This document shows, piece after piece, positions 57,124 to 64,000 of a stretch of 64,000 bases of DNA. The notes beneath the pieces are model-generated. The model saw nothing but the letters and a program-made list of their open reading frames with translations, ran no database searches and was not told the origin of the DNA. The DNA is from Zeimonas sp050187175 (lineage in GTDB: Bacteria; Pseudomonadota; Gammaproteobacteria; Burkholderiales; Burkholderiaceae_E): contig JBFWXS010000007.1 in the NCBI GenBank assembly GCA_050187175.1, positions 62,001-126,000 of the forward strand. Reading direction: 5' to 3'. A program made the translations under genes and the position numbers. Position 1 is the stretch's first letter. Every line of letters starts with the position of its first letter.

Positions 57124-58473
57124 ATGAAACTCAATGCCAAGATTATTGAACAGGCTGAGCCTGCGGACAAGGAGTACCTGCTGTCCGACGGCGACAAGCT
57201 GTACCTTCGTGTCCGCCCAGGAGGTGGCAAGAGCTGGCAGTTCAACTACATCAGCGTTGAGGGCAAGCGAGTCAAGCTTGCGCTGGGGCCCTACCCAGAA
57301 ATCTCCCTGGCCGGCGCTCGCGAACTGGCAGCGGAGCAACGCCGCCACCTTGCCATAGGCAAAGATCCCCGCGTGAGAAAAATCGAGGTTCGTCAGGAGG
57401 CCGTGCGCCAGGCCCTGGCCACCTTCGAAAAAGTGGCGCGCGAGTGGCACGCGCACGCGAACGATGTACACGAGTGGAGCGAAAGCTACAGCCAGAAGAT
57501 CCTCCGCCAACTGGAACTGCACGCCTTTCCCAGACTGGGCCGGCACCCCATCAACACCCTCAACCAGATGGACGTCTTGCAGTGCCTGGAGGCGATTTCC
57601 TTAGCGGGAACCCGAGAGACCGCCATCCGGCTGCGAGAAAGCCTGCAGCGCATCTATGCCAGGGCCGTCACGGTCGGCGTCCTTGAGCCAAGCAAGAACT
57701 TCATGGCGAAGGGTGTCGCCGATTTCAAGCTGCGCACCCCCAAAGCATTACGCCACCATGCTCGACCCTATCAAGATCGGGCAACTGCTTCGAGATGTCA
57801 GAGGATATACGGGGCACTATGTTGTCTGCTGCGCCTTGCGGACCATGCCCTATGTGTTTCAGCCTCCCGGGCAGATACGCATGATGGAGTGGGAACAGCT
57901 CGACCTGGAAGCCGGGATCTGGATCTGCCCGCCTCTCATCATGAAAATGCGGGAAGCACGCAAGCGCGATGCTCAAACGCCATCACATATCGTTCCCTTA
58001 CCTCGCCAAGTCATCGAGATTCTGATCCGGCTACGCACGTGACCGGCCCCTATGGTCCCGTGTTCAAGAGCGTGTCCCGGCGGCGGGGCAAGAAGGGCTA
58101 CTCCCGCTACATCTCCAACAACACGATGAACAGCGCCCTAGGCGCCTTGGGCTACGACACCCAGCAAGACATCACAGGACATGGCTTCAGGGCCATGGCC
58201 AGAACGCTCCTCAGGGAAAAGCTCGGATGGGACAGGGAACTGATCGAGAAACATTTAGCTCACATGACGGATGAGGAACTGGGCGAAGCATATGACCGAA
58301 CCCGCTTCATCGAGCAGCGCCATACGATGGCACAAGCATGGGCTGACTACCTTGATCAGTTGGCGGAGAACAAAATTCCGTCCGTAAAGTGCTTGACGCC
58401 TTCACAGATTCTCGTTGCCAACCGCGTCAACATCGAAGACGGACTATCCGCGCCGACGCGTTCGCTTCAATAG
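57124..58473 (+). pseudogene. Tyrosine integrase with two compensating frameshifts
   Basis: The N-terminal arm and SAM-like domains are intact (A-K-I-I-E-Q-A, Y-L-R-V-R-P-G-G-G-K-S-W-Q-F). From about 57735 to 58030 the coding frame shifts: the good integrase sequence (T-M-L-D-P-I-K-I-G-Q-L-L-R, H-I-V-P-L-P-R-Q-V) lies in another frame, and the original frame resumes at T-G-P-Y-G-P-V-F. A loss of 2 bases (GC in a GCGC context) and later of 1 base explains this. F-Q-P-P-G-Q-I-R also replaces the usual R-P-G-E. The C-terminal H-G-F-R, H-L and Y motifs remain. Almost certainly inactive. Confidence 0.85.
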
Positions 58474-58759
58474 CGCACTTGGCGCACTTTGGCTCCTTGA
58501 GTATTCGTCATGGTTGAGCAGGACTCCATTAGCTTGAAGCCGGATGGATCCTGCTCCCAGTTCTCGAGATCGCTTCGGCGCCAGCCCTTTGCTGCTCCCC
58601 CAAGGAGACCGATTCTGGAAAAGTACCGTTGGCTATGCGCCGATACAAGGTCGAAAGGCTCAGTGCCGTCATACGCAGCACGTCACGCATACGATAGAAC
58701 ATAGGCAAGGCCCCTTCTGCTTCAAAGGCCGGCTGCGTGGACTTGTCAGTACGCGGCAT
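58467..58759 (-). pseudogene. AlpA-family regulator broken by a one-base deletion
   Basis: The minus-strand ORF starts at 58759 and has a normal AlpA core: M-F-Y-R-M-R-D-V-L-R-M-T-A-L-S-L-S-T-L-Y-R-R-I-A-N-G-T-F-P. At a run of five G's near 58600 the frame moves; adding one G restores G-A-A-K-G-W-R-R-S-D-L-E-N-W-E. AlpA proteins bind DNA and activate adjacent integrase genes. It converges with the integrase. A sequencing error in the homopolymer is possible, though the integrase is also damaged. Confidence 0.8.
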
Positions 58760-58879
58760 CTGGGCTCCCGGTATTCCGATGAGTGCCAGCTTGCCCCAAT
58801 GGGCCCTGCTCGTACACCCGTTGTGGCGTAGCAGAGCGAAGAAGGAGGAAGCGTTCGCCGTCAGCTAGAACAGTGCACG

Positions 58880-58920
58880 AAGAGCCACCGCTGTAGTCTT
58901 AGCGCTGCGGCTCTTGTTTT
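58880..58920 (+). terminator. Hairpin with T-run at the element/host boundary
   Basis: AAGAGCC (58880-58886) pairs with GGCTCTT (58909-58915), extended by CCGC/GCGG with a mismatch, and is followed by GTTTT. It sits immediately before the alpha/beta hydrolase and overlaps its TTG start. Confidence 0.6.
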
Positions 58921-59621
58921 ATGAAGCCCGTACTCGACATCTATCGCTGAGGTCTGAAGGTGGCGAAACCGTCTCCGCCATCGCAACGACGCCAGACGCT
59001 CCCAACGCGGCGTATGTCTTCGCCCACGGGGCGGGTGCCGGCATGGCACATCCGTTCATGAGCCATATCGCAGACGGCCTGGCCGACCGCCACGTCGCCT
59101 GCCTGCGATATCAGTTTCCCTACATGGAAGCCGGGAAGCGCCGCGTCGACAGCGCTGCCGTCGCGCAGGCAACGGTGCGCATCGCCGCGGCACTGGCCAG
59201 CGAGCTGTGGCCGGGGACCCCGTTATTCGCCGGTGGAAAATCCTTCGGCGGACGGATGACTTCGCAGGCGCAGTCTGCACAGCCCCTGCCCGGCGTTCAC
59301 GGGCTCGCCTTCCTTGGTTTTCCGCTGCATCTGGCGGGCAAGCCGTCCACCGCACGCGCTGACCATCTCGCCGCCATCCGCGTGCCGATGCTTTTTGTGC
59401 GGGGGACACGCGATGTACTCGCCGAAGCCAGCCACTTCGACGAAGTGATGCTGCGCCTCGAAAAGACGGCGACTCGCGTGGACATCGCCGAGGCTGACCA
59501 CGGGTTCGAAGTCCTATGCCGAAGCGGTCGCAACCGGGACGAAGTACTCGAGGAAGTGCTCAATGCCATGGTGCACTGGATGGCACTGTCGACCACGCCG
59601 CTCGGCGCTCAGCACGCCTGA
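58914..59621 (+). CDS. Alpha/beta-family hydrolase (Tex30/KANL3-like)
   Basis: 235 residues in a frame opening at TTG 58914; no in-frame ATG lies near, and the N-terminus may have been altered by element insertion. The hydrolase core is clear: V-F-A-H-G-A-G-A-G-M-x-H-P-F-M, the nucleophile G-G-K-S-F-G-G with S110, V-R-G-T-R-D near 163 and A-D-H-G-F with the catalytic His. Substrate unknown. It is the first host-type gene right of the element. Confidence 0.82.
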   Translation: MFYEARTRHLSLRSEGGETVSAIATTPDAPNAAYVFAHGAGAGMAHPFMSHIADGLADRHVACLRYQFPYMEAGKRRVDSAAVAQATVRIAAALASELWPGTPLFAGGKSFGGRMTSQAQSAQPLPGVHGLAFLGFPLHLAGKPSTARADHLAAIRVPMLFVRGTRDVLAEASHFDEVMLRLEKTATRVDIAEADHGFEVLCRSGRNRDEVLEEVLNAMVHWMALSTTPLGAQHA

Positions 59622-59662
59622 GACAGCGCTAAAAGGGTCGTCTGCTCTGAGCGCGTCGGATG

Positions 59663-59908
59663 TCAACCGCTATTCCCTGCAGCGGCGCCGGAGTGGCGAT
59701 GACGCATCGTGCGAAAGGTGATCGACCAGCGCTGCGCAGTCACCGGTGGCACGCAGTGCTGCCGAGCCCATCGCGCGGCCCCTTCCATCCTGTAGATGGA
59801 CCGAGGCACCACCTGCAAGTGCACGACTTGGCGCTTGGCCATGTCGTCCGGTGGATAGGGCCGGAACCGTAGCAACGCTTCGAAGTAGCGCATCAGCCTG
59901 TATTCCAC
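59663..59908 (-). CDS. Possible small protein with a strong ribosome site
   Basis: 81 residues from GTG 59908; AGAGGAGG lies upstream on the minus strand at good spacing, the main support. M-E-Y-R-L-M-R-Y-F-E-A-L-L-R-F-R-P-Y-P-P-D-D opens the protein, and the rest is basic with no family. It may be genuine, a fragment, or chance. Confidence 0.35.
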   Translation of the reverse strand: MEYRLMRYFEALLRFRPYPPDDMAKRQVVHLQVVPRSIYRMEGAARWARQHCVPPVTAQRWSITFRTMRHRHSGAAAGNSG

Positions 59909-60073
59909 CGTGACCTCCTCTTAGAGGGGGATCTAGTCCGTTTCCGCTACGTCCAGATCAACGCGTAAGGAATGGACCGCGACCGTTTGGTCCTTTTCAT
60001 TCCCGAGGTATTAACTGCCGAATGTCGACTCTCCTGAATTTATGCCAATAAATGATCATTTCAGAACAACCAT

Positions 60074-60103
60074 TTGCCATTCTTTACTACGATCGTATAT
60101 GAT
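60074..60103 (+). promoter_or_regulatory. Promoter of the oxygenase operon
   Basis: TTGCCA (60074-60079) and TATGAT (60098-60103) are separated by 18 bases. The flanking palindromes at 60050-60061 and 60134-60150 could bind a regulator of GntR, MarR or LysR type, but no regulator gene is in the window. Confidence 0.6.
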
Positions 60104-60172
60104 GATTCTGTATGACATTTTAAACTGCCATTTTGTCACAAGCGGTGACAGGAAGCTTAGAGATAGATCCAG

Positions 60173-61459
60173 ATGCTCAAGAAGGATGAAAACGAACTTC
60201 TGACACGGACGGGGCCCGGCACCCCCATGGGCGAGCTGTTCCGCCGCTACTGGCTGCCGGCATTGCTGGCCGAGGAGCTGCCTGAGCCCGATTGCCCGCC
60301 AGTGCGTCTACAGTTGCTGAGCGAACGGTTGATCGCGTTCAGGGACACTTCGGGCCGCCTTGGCGCCATGGACGAGTTCTGTGCGCATCGCGGCGTTTCG
60401 CTATGGTTTGGGCGTAATGAGGAAAACGGCCTGCGTTGCCCCTATCACGGTTGGAAATTTGACGTCGAGGGCCGCTGTGTTGAAGTGCCCTCAGAGGACG
60501 CTTGCAGCACCTTCCACGAGCGCATACAGCTCAAAGCCCATCCGATGATTGAACTCGGAGGCGTGATATGGATCTACATGGGCCCCCACGAGCATCGGCC
60601 GCCGCCTCCCGAATGGGAGTTCGCCACCGTGCCAACCAGTCATAGCTTCGTTTCCAAACGCATCCAGGAATGCAATTGGCTGCAGGCAATGGAAGGCGGC
60701 ATCGATTCGAGCCACGTGTCGTTCCTGCACCGCGCCGCATTGCATAACGATCCCCTGTTCAAGGGAGCGGCTGGCAACAGGTACAACCTCCAGGATCCAC
60801 GGCCGGTGTTCGACGTGGCGCCATCTGAAGGCGGTTTGTACATCGGCGCGCGCCGGCAGGCTGAAGACGACCAGTACTACTGGCGCATCACGCCTTGGGT
60901 TGTTCCCTCGTTCACGATGGTGCCGCCGCGCGGTGACCATCCGGTGCATGGCCACTTCTGGGTGCCGATAGACGATCACACCAACTGGGCCTGGAGCTTC
61001 GACTACCTGCCGACGCGCCCGCTGCGCGATGAGGAGCGGCAGGCAATGCGCGACGGCAAGGGCATCCACGTGCGCTACGTGCCAGGCACCTACCGGCCAT
61101 TGCAGAACAAAGACAACGACTACCTGATGGATCGCGCGGCACAGAAGGCCGGCTCTACCTATAGCGGCATCGAAGGAATCGCGATGCAGGATGCCTCTTT
61201 GCAGGAAAGCATGGGCCCGATCCAGGACCGCACACGCGAGCATCTGACCGGTACCGACCGCGGCATCGCGATGGCGCGGCGCCGACTTATGCGCGCTGCA
61301 CTGGAACTGTCCAGTGAAGGCACTACTCCACCGGGCTTGAACCGGGAGTCGCAGCGCGTACGCTCGGCCGCGGTGCTCTTGCCGCGTAGCGCCCAGTTCG
61401 CCGAGGCTGCTAGCGACGCGCTGCGCGCGGAACCTGGCACACGGCACGCCACGGTCTGA
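60173..61459 (+). CDS. Rieske [2Fe-2S] ring-hydroxylating or O-demethylating oxygenase
   Basis: 428 residues. The Rieske site is C-A-H-R-G with C70/H72 and C-P-Y-H-G-W with C89/H92. The catalytic mononuclear iron region is E-G-G-I-D-S-S-H-V-S-F-L-H near 182-194. G-P-G-T-P-M-G-E-L-F-R-R-Y-W-L-P at the start is typical of the phthalate 4,5-dioxygenase/LigXa group. An electron-transfer reductase is needed and is not in the window. The substrate is probably an aromatic acid or ether but cannot be specified. Confidence 0.9.
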   Translation: MLKKDENELLTRTGPGTPMGELFRRYWLPALLAEELPEPDCPPVRLQLLSERLIAFRDTSGRLGAMDEFCAHRGVSLWFGRNEENGLRCPYHGWKFDVEGRCVEVPSEDACSTFHERIQLKAHPMIELGGVIWIYMGPHEHRPPPPEWEFATVPTSHSFVSKRIQECNWLQAMEGGIDSSHVSFLHRAALHNDPLFKGAAGNRYNLQDPRPVFDVAPSEGGLYIGARRQAEDDQYYWRITPWVVPSFTMVPPRGDHPVHGHFWVPIDDHTNWAWSFDYLPTRPLRDEERQAMRDGKGIHVRYVPGTYRPLQNKDNDYLMDRAAQKAGSTYSGIEGIAMQDASLQESMGPIQDRTREHLTGTDRGIAMARRRLMRAALELSSEGTTPPGLNRESQRVRSAAVLLPRSAQFAEAASDALRAEPGTRHATV

Positions 61460-61472
61460 AAAGGCCGTCACG

Positions 61473-61907
61473 ATGAGGCCGAGCTTGCCTTCATCCCTGC
61501 CGGCTGGCGATCGTTTCCGCGCGCCCTGGGGTATGGACGAGTCCGAGGCCGATGGCACCGCCGGCGAACCTCTTGCCGGGCGCCCGCGCTACGTCGCAGT
61601 CAGCGTCCCGCGCAACGCCCGTCCGTTCTCGCAACTGCTGAACCGGCCGGCGGCGCGCACGATCACCGACTGGACTCGTGAGCGATTTACGCTCGGCAAA
61701 GAGATCGACGTGCAGGTGACCGAGATCGCTTGCCGGCTGCCCGGCTGCCCGCCGCTGCAGACAGTCGTGTCATGGCAGCCGGCGCAGGGCCCCGCACGCC
61801 GCTTCAAGGTATTCCGCCCCCTGTCTCAAGTGGTACGCGACGATCTGCCGCCTCCCTGGATGCGCGATCGCCTGCCCACGCTTGACGACGAAGAATCCTG
61901 CTGCTGA
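61473..61907 (+). CDS. Unknown protein of the oxygenase operon
   Basis: 144 residues; AAGG before the ATG. No family recognised. Polar and proline-rich at the ends; the centre has V-A-V-S-V-P-R-N-A-R-P-F-S-Q-L and W-T-R-E-R-F-T-L. The C-terminus ends in E-E-S-C-C. It lies 13 bases after the oxygenase, so a role in that pathway is likely. No iron-sulfur motif. Confidence 0.75.
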   Translation: MRPSLPSSLPAGDRFRAPWGMDESEADGTAGEPLAGRPRYVAVSVPRNARPFSQLLNRPAARTITDWTRERFTLGKEIDVQVTEIACRLPGCPPLQTVVSWQPAQGPARRFKVFRPLSQVVRDDLPPPWMRDRLPTLDDEESCC

Positions 61908-61967
61908 GGCCCTGCAACGCGAAGCGGTGCATGCGCCGCACGGCCGGTAGCACCCATAGGAGAGCAG

Positions 61968-62912
61968 ATGAGCGTTCCATCCCTGATCGCTGTGACCCGT
62001 ACGCAGGGCAACAATCGCGCGTTGAAGGACGGTAGCGTCAAGCCGCATGGTTTCGAATTCGCCTTCGAGGAAGTGCCGGTGCTGATCAATGCGTTTCGAC
62101 GCATGGTTCGCCACCTCGACTACGAAGTCTGCGAAATGGCGTTGAGCACATACTTGTGCGCGCGCGAGCATGGAAAGCCCTTCACCGCGATCCCGATCTT
62201 TCTGGCGCGGGCCTTTCACCACGGCGCCATCGTCGTACGGCGCGACAGCGCCATTCGTACGCCGTCTGACCTGCACGGCCAACGGGTCGGCGTCAATCGC
62301 GGCTATACGGTTACCGCCGGTGTTTGGGCGCGTAGCGTGCTGCATGACGAGTATGACGTCGATCTGAACCGGATCCGCTGGGTGCTCTCGGGCGACGAAC
62401 ACGTGGCCGAATACCAGCCGCCGGACAATGTCGAGCCCAACCGCAGTGGAGCTTCGCTGACCGAGTTGCTGCTGGCCGGTGAATTGGCAGGGGTGATCGG
62501 TGCCGAAACAGACGATCCCCGGTTGACGACGCTGATCGAGAACCCGCAACAAGCCGGGCTGAATGCCTTGCGTACGCGGGGCCACTATCCGATCAATCAC
62601 CTGATCGTGATCCGCGACGACGTGCTTGAACGCTACCCTCACGTGGCACCCGCGGTGTTCAACGCCTTCGGCCAAGCCAAGCAGCGTTACATCGATGCAC
62701 TGCACGCCGGTTCACTGCCCGAGGAAATGCCCGTGGATCGCACACATAGACGTGTCGCAGAGATCATCGGCGACCCCCTGCCATACGGTGTTGAACCGAA
62801 CCGCCTCATGCTCGAAAACGCAATCGAGCACTGCCTGAATCAGGGAATCATCAAACGCCGCTTCGCCGTCGATGAACTGTTCGCCATCGGCACGCATGAG
62901 CTGATCGCATAA
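61968..62912 (+). CDS. 4,5-dihydroxyphthalate decarboxylase-like protein (periplasmic-binding fold)
   Basis: 314 residues; AGGAGA before the ATG. R-T-Q-G-N-N-R-A-L-K-D-G near the start and C-E-M-A-L-S-T-Y-L, P-V-F-L-A-R-A-F-H-H-G-A-I, S-A-I-R-T-P-S-D-L-H-G-Q-R-V-G-V-N match the Pht5-like branch of the ABC-binding-protein superfamily. Cytoplasmic: no signal peptide. In phthalate pathways this fold decarboxylates 4,5-dihydroxyphthalate. The activity here is inferred by family and operon. Confidence 0.85.
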   Translation: MSVPSLIAVTRTQGNNRALKDGSVKPHGFEFAFEEVPVLINAFRRMVRHLDYEVCEMALSTYLCAREHGKPFTAIPIFLARAFHHGAIVVRRDSAIRTPSDLHGQRVGVNRGYTVTAGVWARSVLHDEYDVDLNRIRWVLSGDEHVAEYQPPDNVEPNRSGASLTELLLAGELAGVIGAETDDPRLTTLIENPQQAGLNALRTRGHYPINHLIVIRDDVLERYPHVAPAVFNAFGQAKQRYIDALHAGSLPEEMPVDRTHRRVAEIIGDPLPYGVEPNRLMLENAIEHCLNQGIIKRRFAVDELFAIGTHELIA

Positions 62913-62918
62913 GGCGAA

Positions 62919-63812
62919 ATGAGATCAACCACGTGGGCCATGCCCAAACTATCGGAAATCAAAATGCCCGACACTGACTCCGTGCTTACCGTGCCGGCCT
63001 TGCAACAGATGAAACGCGATGGCCGCAAGATCGCCGGGGTCGTCGCCTGGGATACCCAGATGGCGCGCATCGCCGATCGTGCCGGCGTCGACATCGTCTC
63101 GGTCGGCGACAGTGTCGGTGTGCATCTCTGGGGTCACGACACTCCCCTCCAGGTGACGATGGACGAAATGATCGTCGTCTGCAGAGCCGTACGCCGTGGC
63201 GTGAAGCGGGCGCTGCTTAGCTGCGATTTTCCGTACGGCCCACTTCAGGAAGGGCCGCAGGCGGCGGTACGCGCGGCGATCCGATTGGTCAAGGAAGGCG
63301 GCGCCGATATGGTCAAACTCGACGCCGCAGCCGATTTCCCGGACGCGGTACGCGCTGTGGTGCAGACCGGTATTCCCGTATTCGCGCAGTTCGGACTGAC
63401 GCCGCAGACAGCACACATCTTCGGTGTCGACTATCAGGCGCTACTGGCCAATCGCGCGCAGGTGCCGCCTGCGCTCACCGAACAGTTCGTAACGCAGGTG
63501 CGGCAACTGGCCGAACTAGGTGCAGCGCTGCTCGACTTTACCGGCTCGGGTCCGGTAGCGGGCCCGGCCGCCGCGCAGGCAGTGCCGATTCCCGTGGTGG
63601 GAGGCGTGGGCGGCGGGCCCTGGCTTGACGGCCGCATGCGGCTAGCGCACGCGGCGATTGGTTATGCCGCCAGCCAGATCGACACACCGGCCGAATCCTA
63701 TGCGAACGTCGCCCGTCACACGCTCGACGCGTTGACGGCACTGGTCGACGACGTACGAAGTGGCCGACAGATCAGGGGCGGCATTGCGATCAAAACCAAT
63801 CCGCTCGGGTGA
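62919..63812 (+). CDS. PanB-like ketopantoate hydroxymethyltransferase family protein
   Basis: 297 residues; AAGGCG before the ATG. A TIM-barrel of the PanB family: V-A-W-D-T-Q-M-A-R-I-A-D-R-A-G-V-D-I, S-V-G-D-S-V-G near 61-67, and M-V-K-L-D-A-A near 130. A second copy in a catabolic operon suggests an aldolase or mutase step rather than pantothenate synthesis. It lies 6 bases after the previous stop. Sequence alone does not show the substrate. Confidence 0.85.
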   Translation: MRSTTWAMPKLSEIKMPDTDSVLTVPALQQMKRDGRKIAGVVAWDTQMARIADRAGVDIVSVGDSVGVHLWGHDTPLQVTMDEMIVVCRAVRRGVKRALLSCDFPYGPLQEGPQAAVRAAIRLVKEGGADMVKLDAAADFPDAVRAVVQTGIPVFAQFGLTPQTAHIFGVDYQALLANRAQVPPALTEQFVTQVRQLAELGAALLDFTGSGPVAGPAAAQAVPIPVVGGVGGGPWLDGRMRLAHAAIGYAASQIDTPAESYANVARHTLDALTALVDDVRSGRQIRGGIAIKTNPLG

Positions 63813-63819
63813 ATCCACG

Positions 63820-64000
63820 ATGCCTAACATCCTGATCGATGGCATCGAGACCTCCTATGAGGTGATCGGCAACGGCCCGCCGCTGCTGATGTTCTCACCC
63901 GGCGGCTTCGATGCGACACGCGGTAAATGGCGTTCGCTTGGCGTCTATGGGCGTACGCGAATGCTCGACTACCTGTCGCAGCGGTACCGCTGCATCATCT
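63820..64000 (+). CDS. Alpha/beta hydrolase, cut by the window end
   Basis: The first 60 residues from ATG 63820. I-D-G-I-E-T-S-Y-E-V-I-G-N-G-P-P-L-L-M-F-S-P-G-G-F-D is the beta-strand and oxyanion-hole region of alpha/beta hydrolases such as meta-cleavage hydrolases. The nucleophile lies beyond the window. It is the fifth gene of the oxygenase operon. Confidence 0.8.
   Translation, partial: MPNILIDGIETSYEVIGNGPPLLMFSPGGFDATRGKWRSLGVYGRTRMLDYLSQRYRCII

Larger units (their letters stand above)
59622..60172. other. 551-base gap with a possible small gene and the oxygenase promoter
   Basis: The left part may hold a short minus-strand gene (listed separately). The right 200 bases are AT-rich and regulatory: a perfect AAATGATCATTT palindrome (60050-60061), a promoter (60074-60103) and TGTCAC/GTGACA (60134-60139 and 60145-60150). 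Confidence 0.55.

Noticed and set aside
59660..59872. Plus-strand frame in the gap after the hydrolase
   Set aside because: No ribosome site and no family; antisense to a slightly better minus-strand candidate.

Overview
The window is a GC-rich proteobacterial chromosome segment, most likely betaproteobacterial (Burkholderiales or Rhodocyclales relatives). The evidence is codon use, the Rieske-type aromatic catabolic genes and the MerR/MerT sequences; no species can be named. A tRNA-Phe gene lies at the far left (138-213). Host-type catabolic genes resume at about 58.9 kb. Between them sits a large lambda-like siphoprophage or phage-derived mobile element of about 58 kb carrying cargo.

Layout. 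0.5-9.1 kb: accessory left arm. It holds two unknown minus-strand genes, an XRE repressor with an ImmA/IrrE metalloprotease, a predicted HEPN ribonuclease fused to a LOTUS (OST-HTH) domain, two small minus-strand genes sharing a domain, and a DUF2924 protein / serine recombinase / HTH protein module. 9.1-10.5 kb: a minimal mercury cassette (merR, merT, merP, GDCCVxC protein) without merA. 10.6-18.8 kb: early phage genes, comprising excisionase-fold regulators, a BRO-type antirepressor, a Sak4-like ATPase with an SSB-like partner, a Cas4-like nuclease, a P4-type primase-helicase and a RuvC-like resolvase. 19.2-23.4 kb: two tandem ParB-methyltransferase fusions, then four short minus-strand genes preceded by copies of one repeated leader. 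23.5-47.0 kb: packaging, head, tail, baseplate and lysis genes in lambda order, with a T-heptamer -1 frameshift signal in the tail-assembly chaperone. 47.1-56.8 kb: an eight-gene defence operon (ribbon-helix-helix protein, two N6-adenine methyltransferases, an unknown protein, McrB/McrC, then a second McrB/McrC). 57.1-58.8 kb: a frameshifted tyrosine integrase and a frameshifted AlpA regulator. 58.9-64.0 kb: an alpha/beta hydrolase and an aromatic-ring oxygenase operon cut by the window end.

How it works together. The XRE/ImmA pair resembles the ImmR/ImmA switch of integrative elements. The replication-recombination genes and the two orphan methyltransferases would serve lytic growth and DNA protection. 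The late operon builds a long-tailed, non-contractile virion. The right-hand operon is the clearest candidate for an unusual system: it combines adenine methylation by two different enzymes with McrBC-type GTP-dependent restriction, similar in plan to LlaJI and BsuMI, which use cytosine methyltransferases. The HEPN-LOTUS protein is a second candidate. The tyrosine integrase and AlpA are both broken, so excision by that route looks lost, while the serine recombinase is intact.
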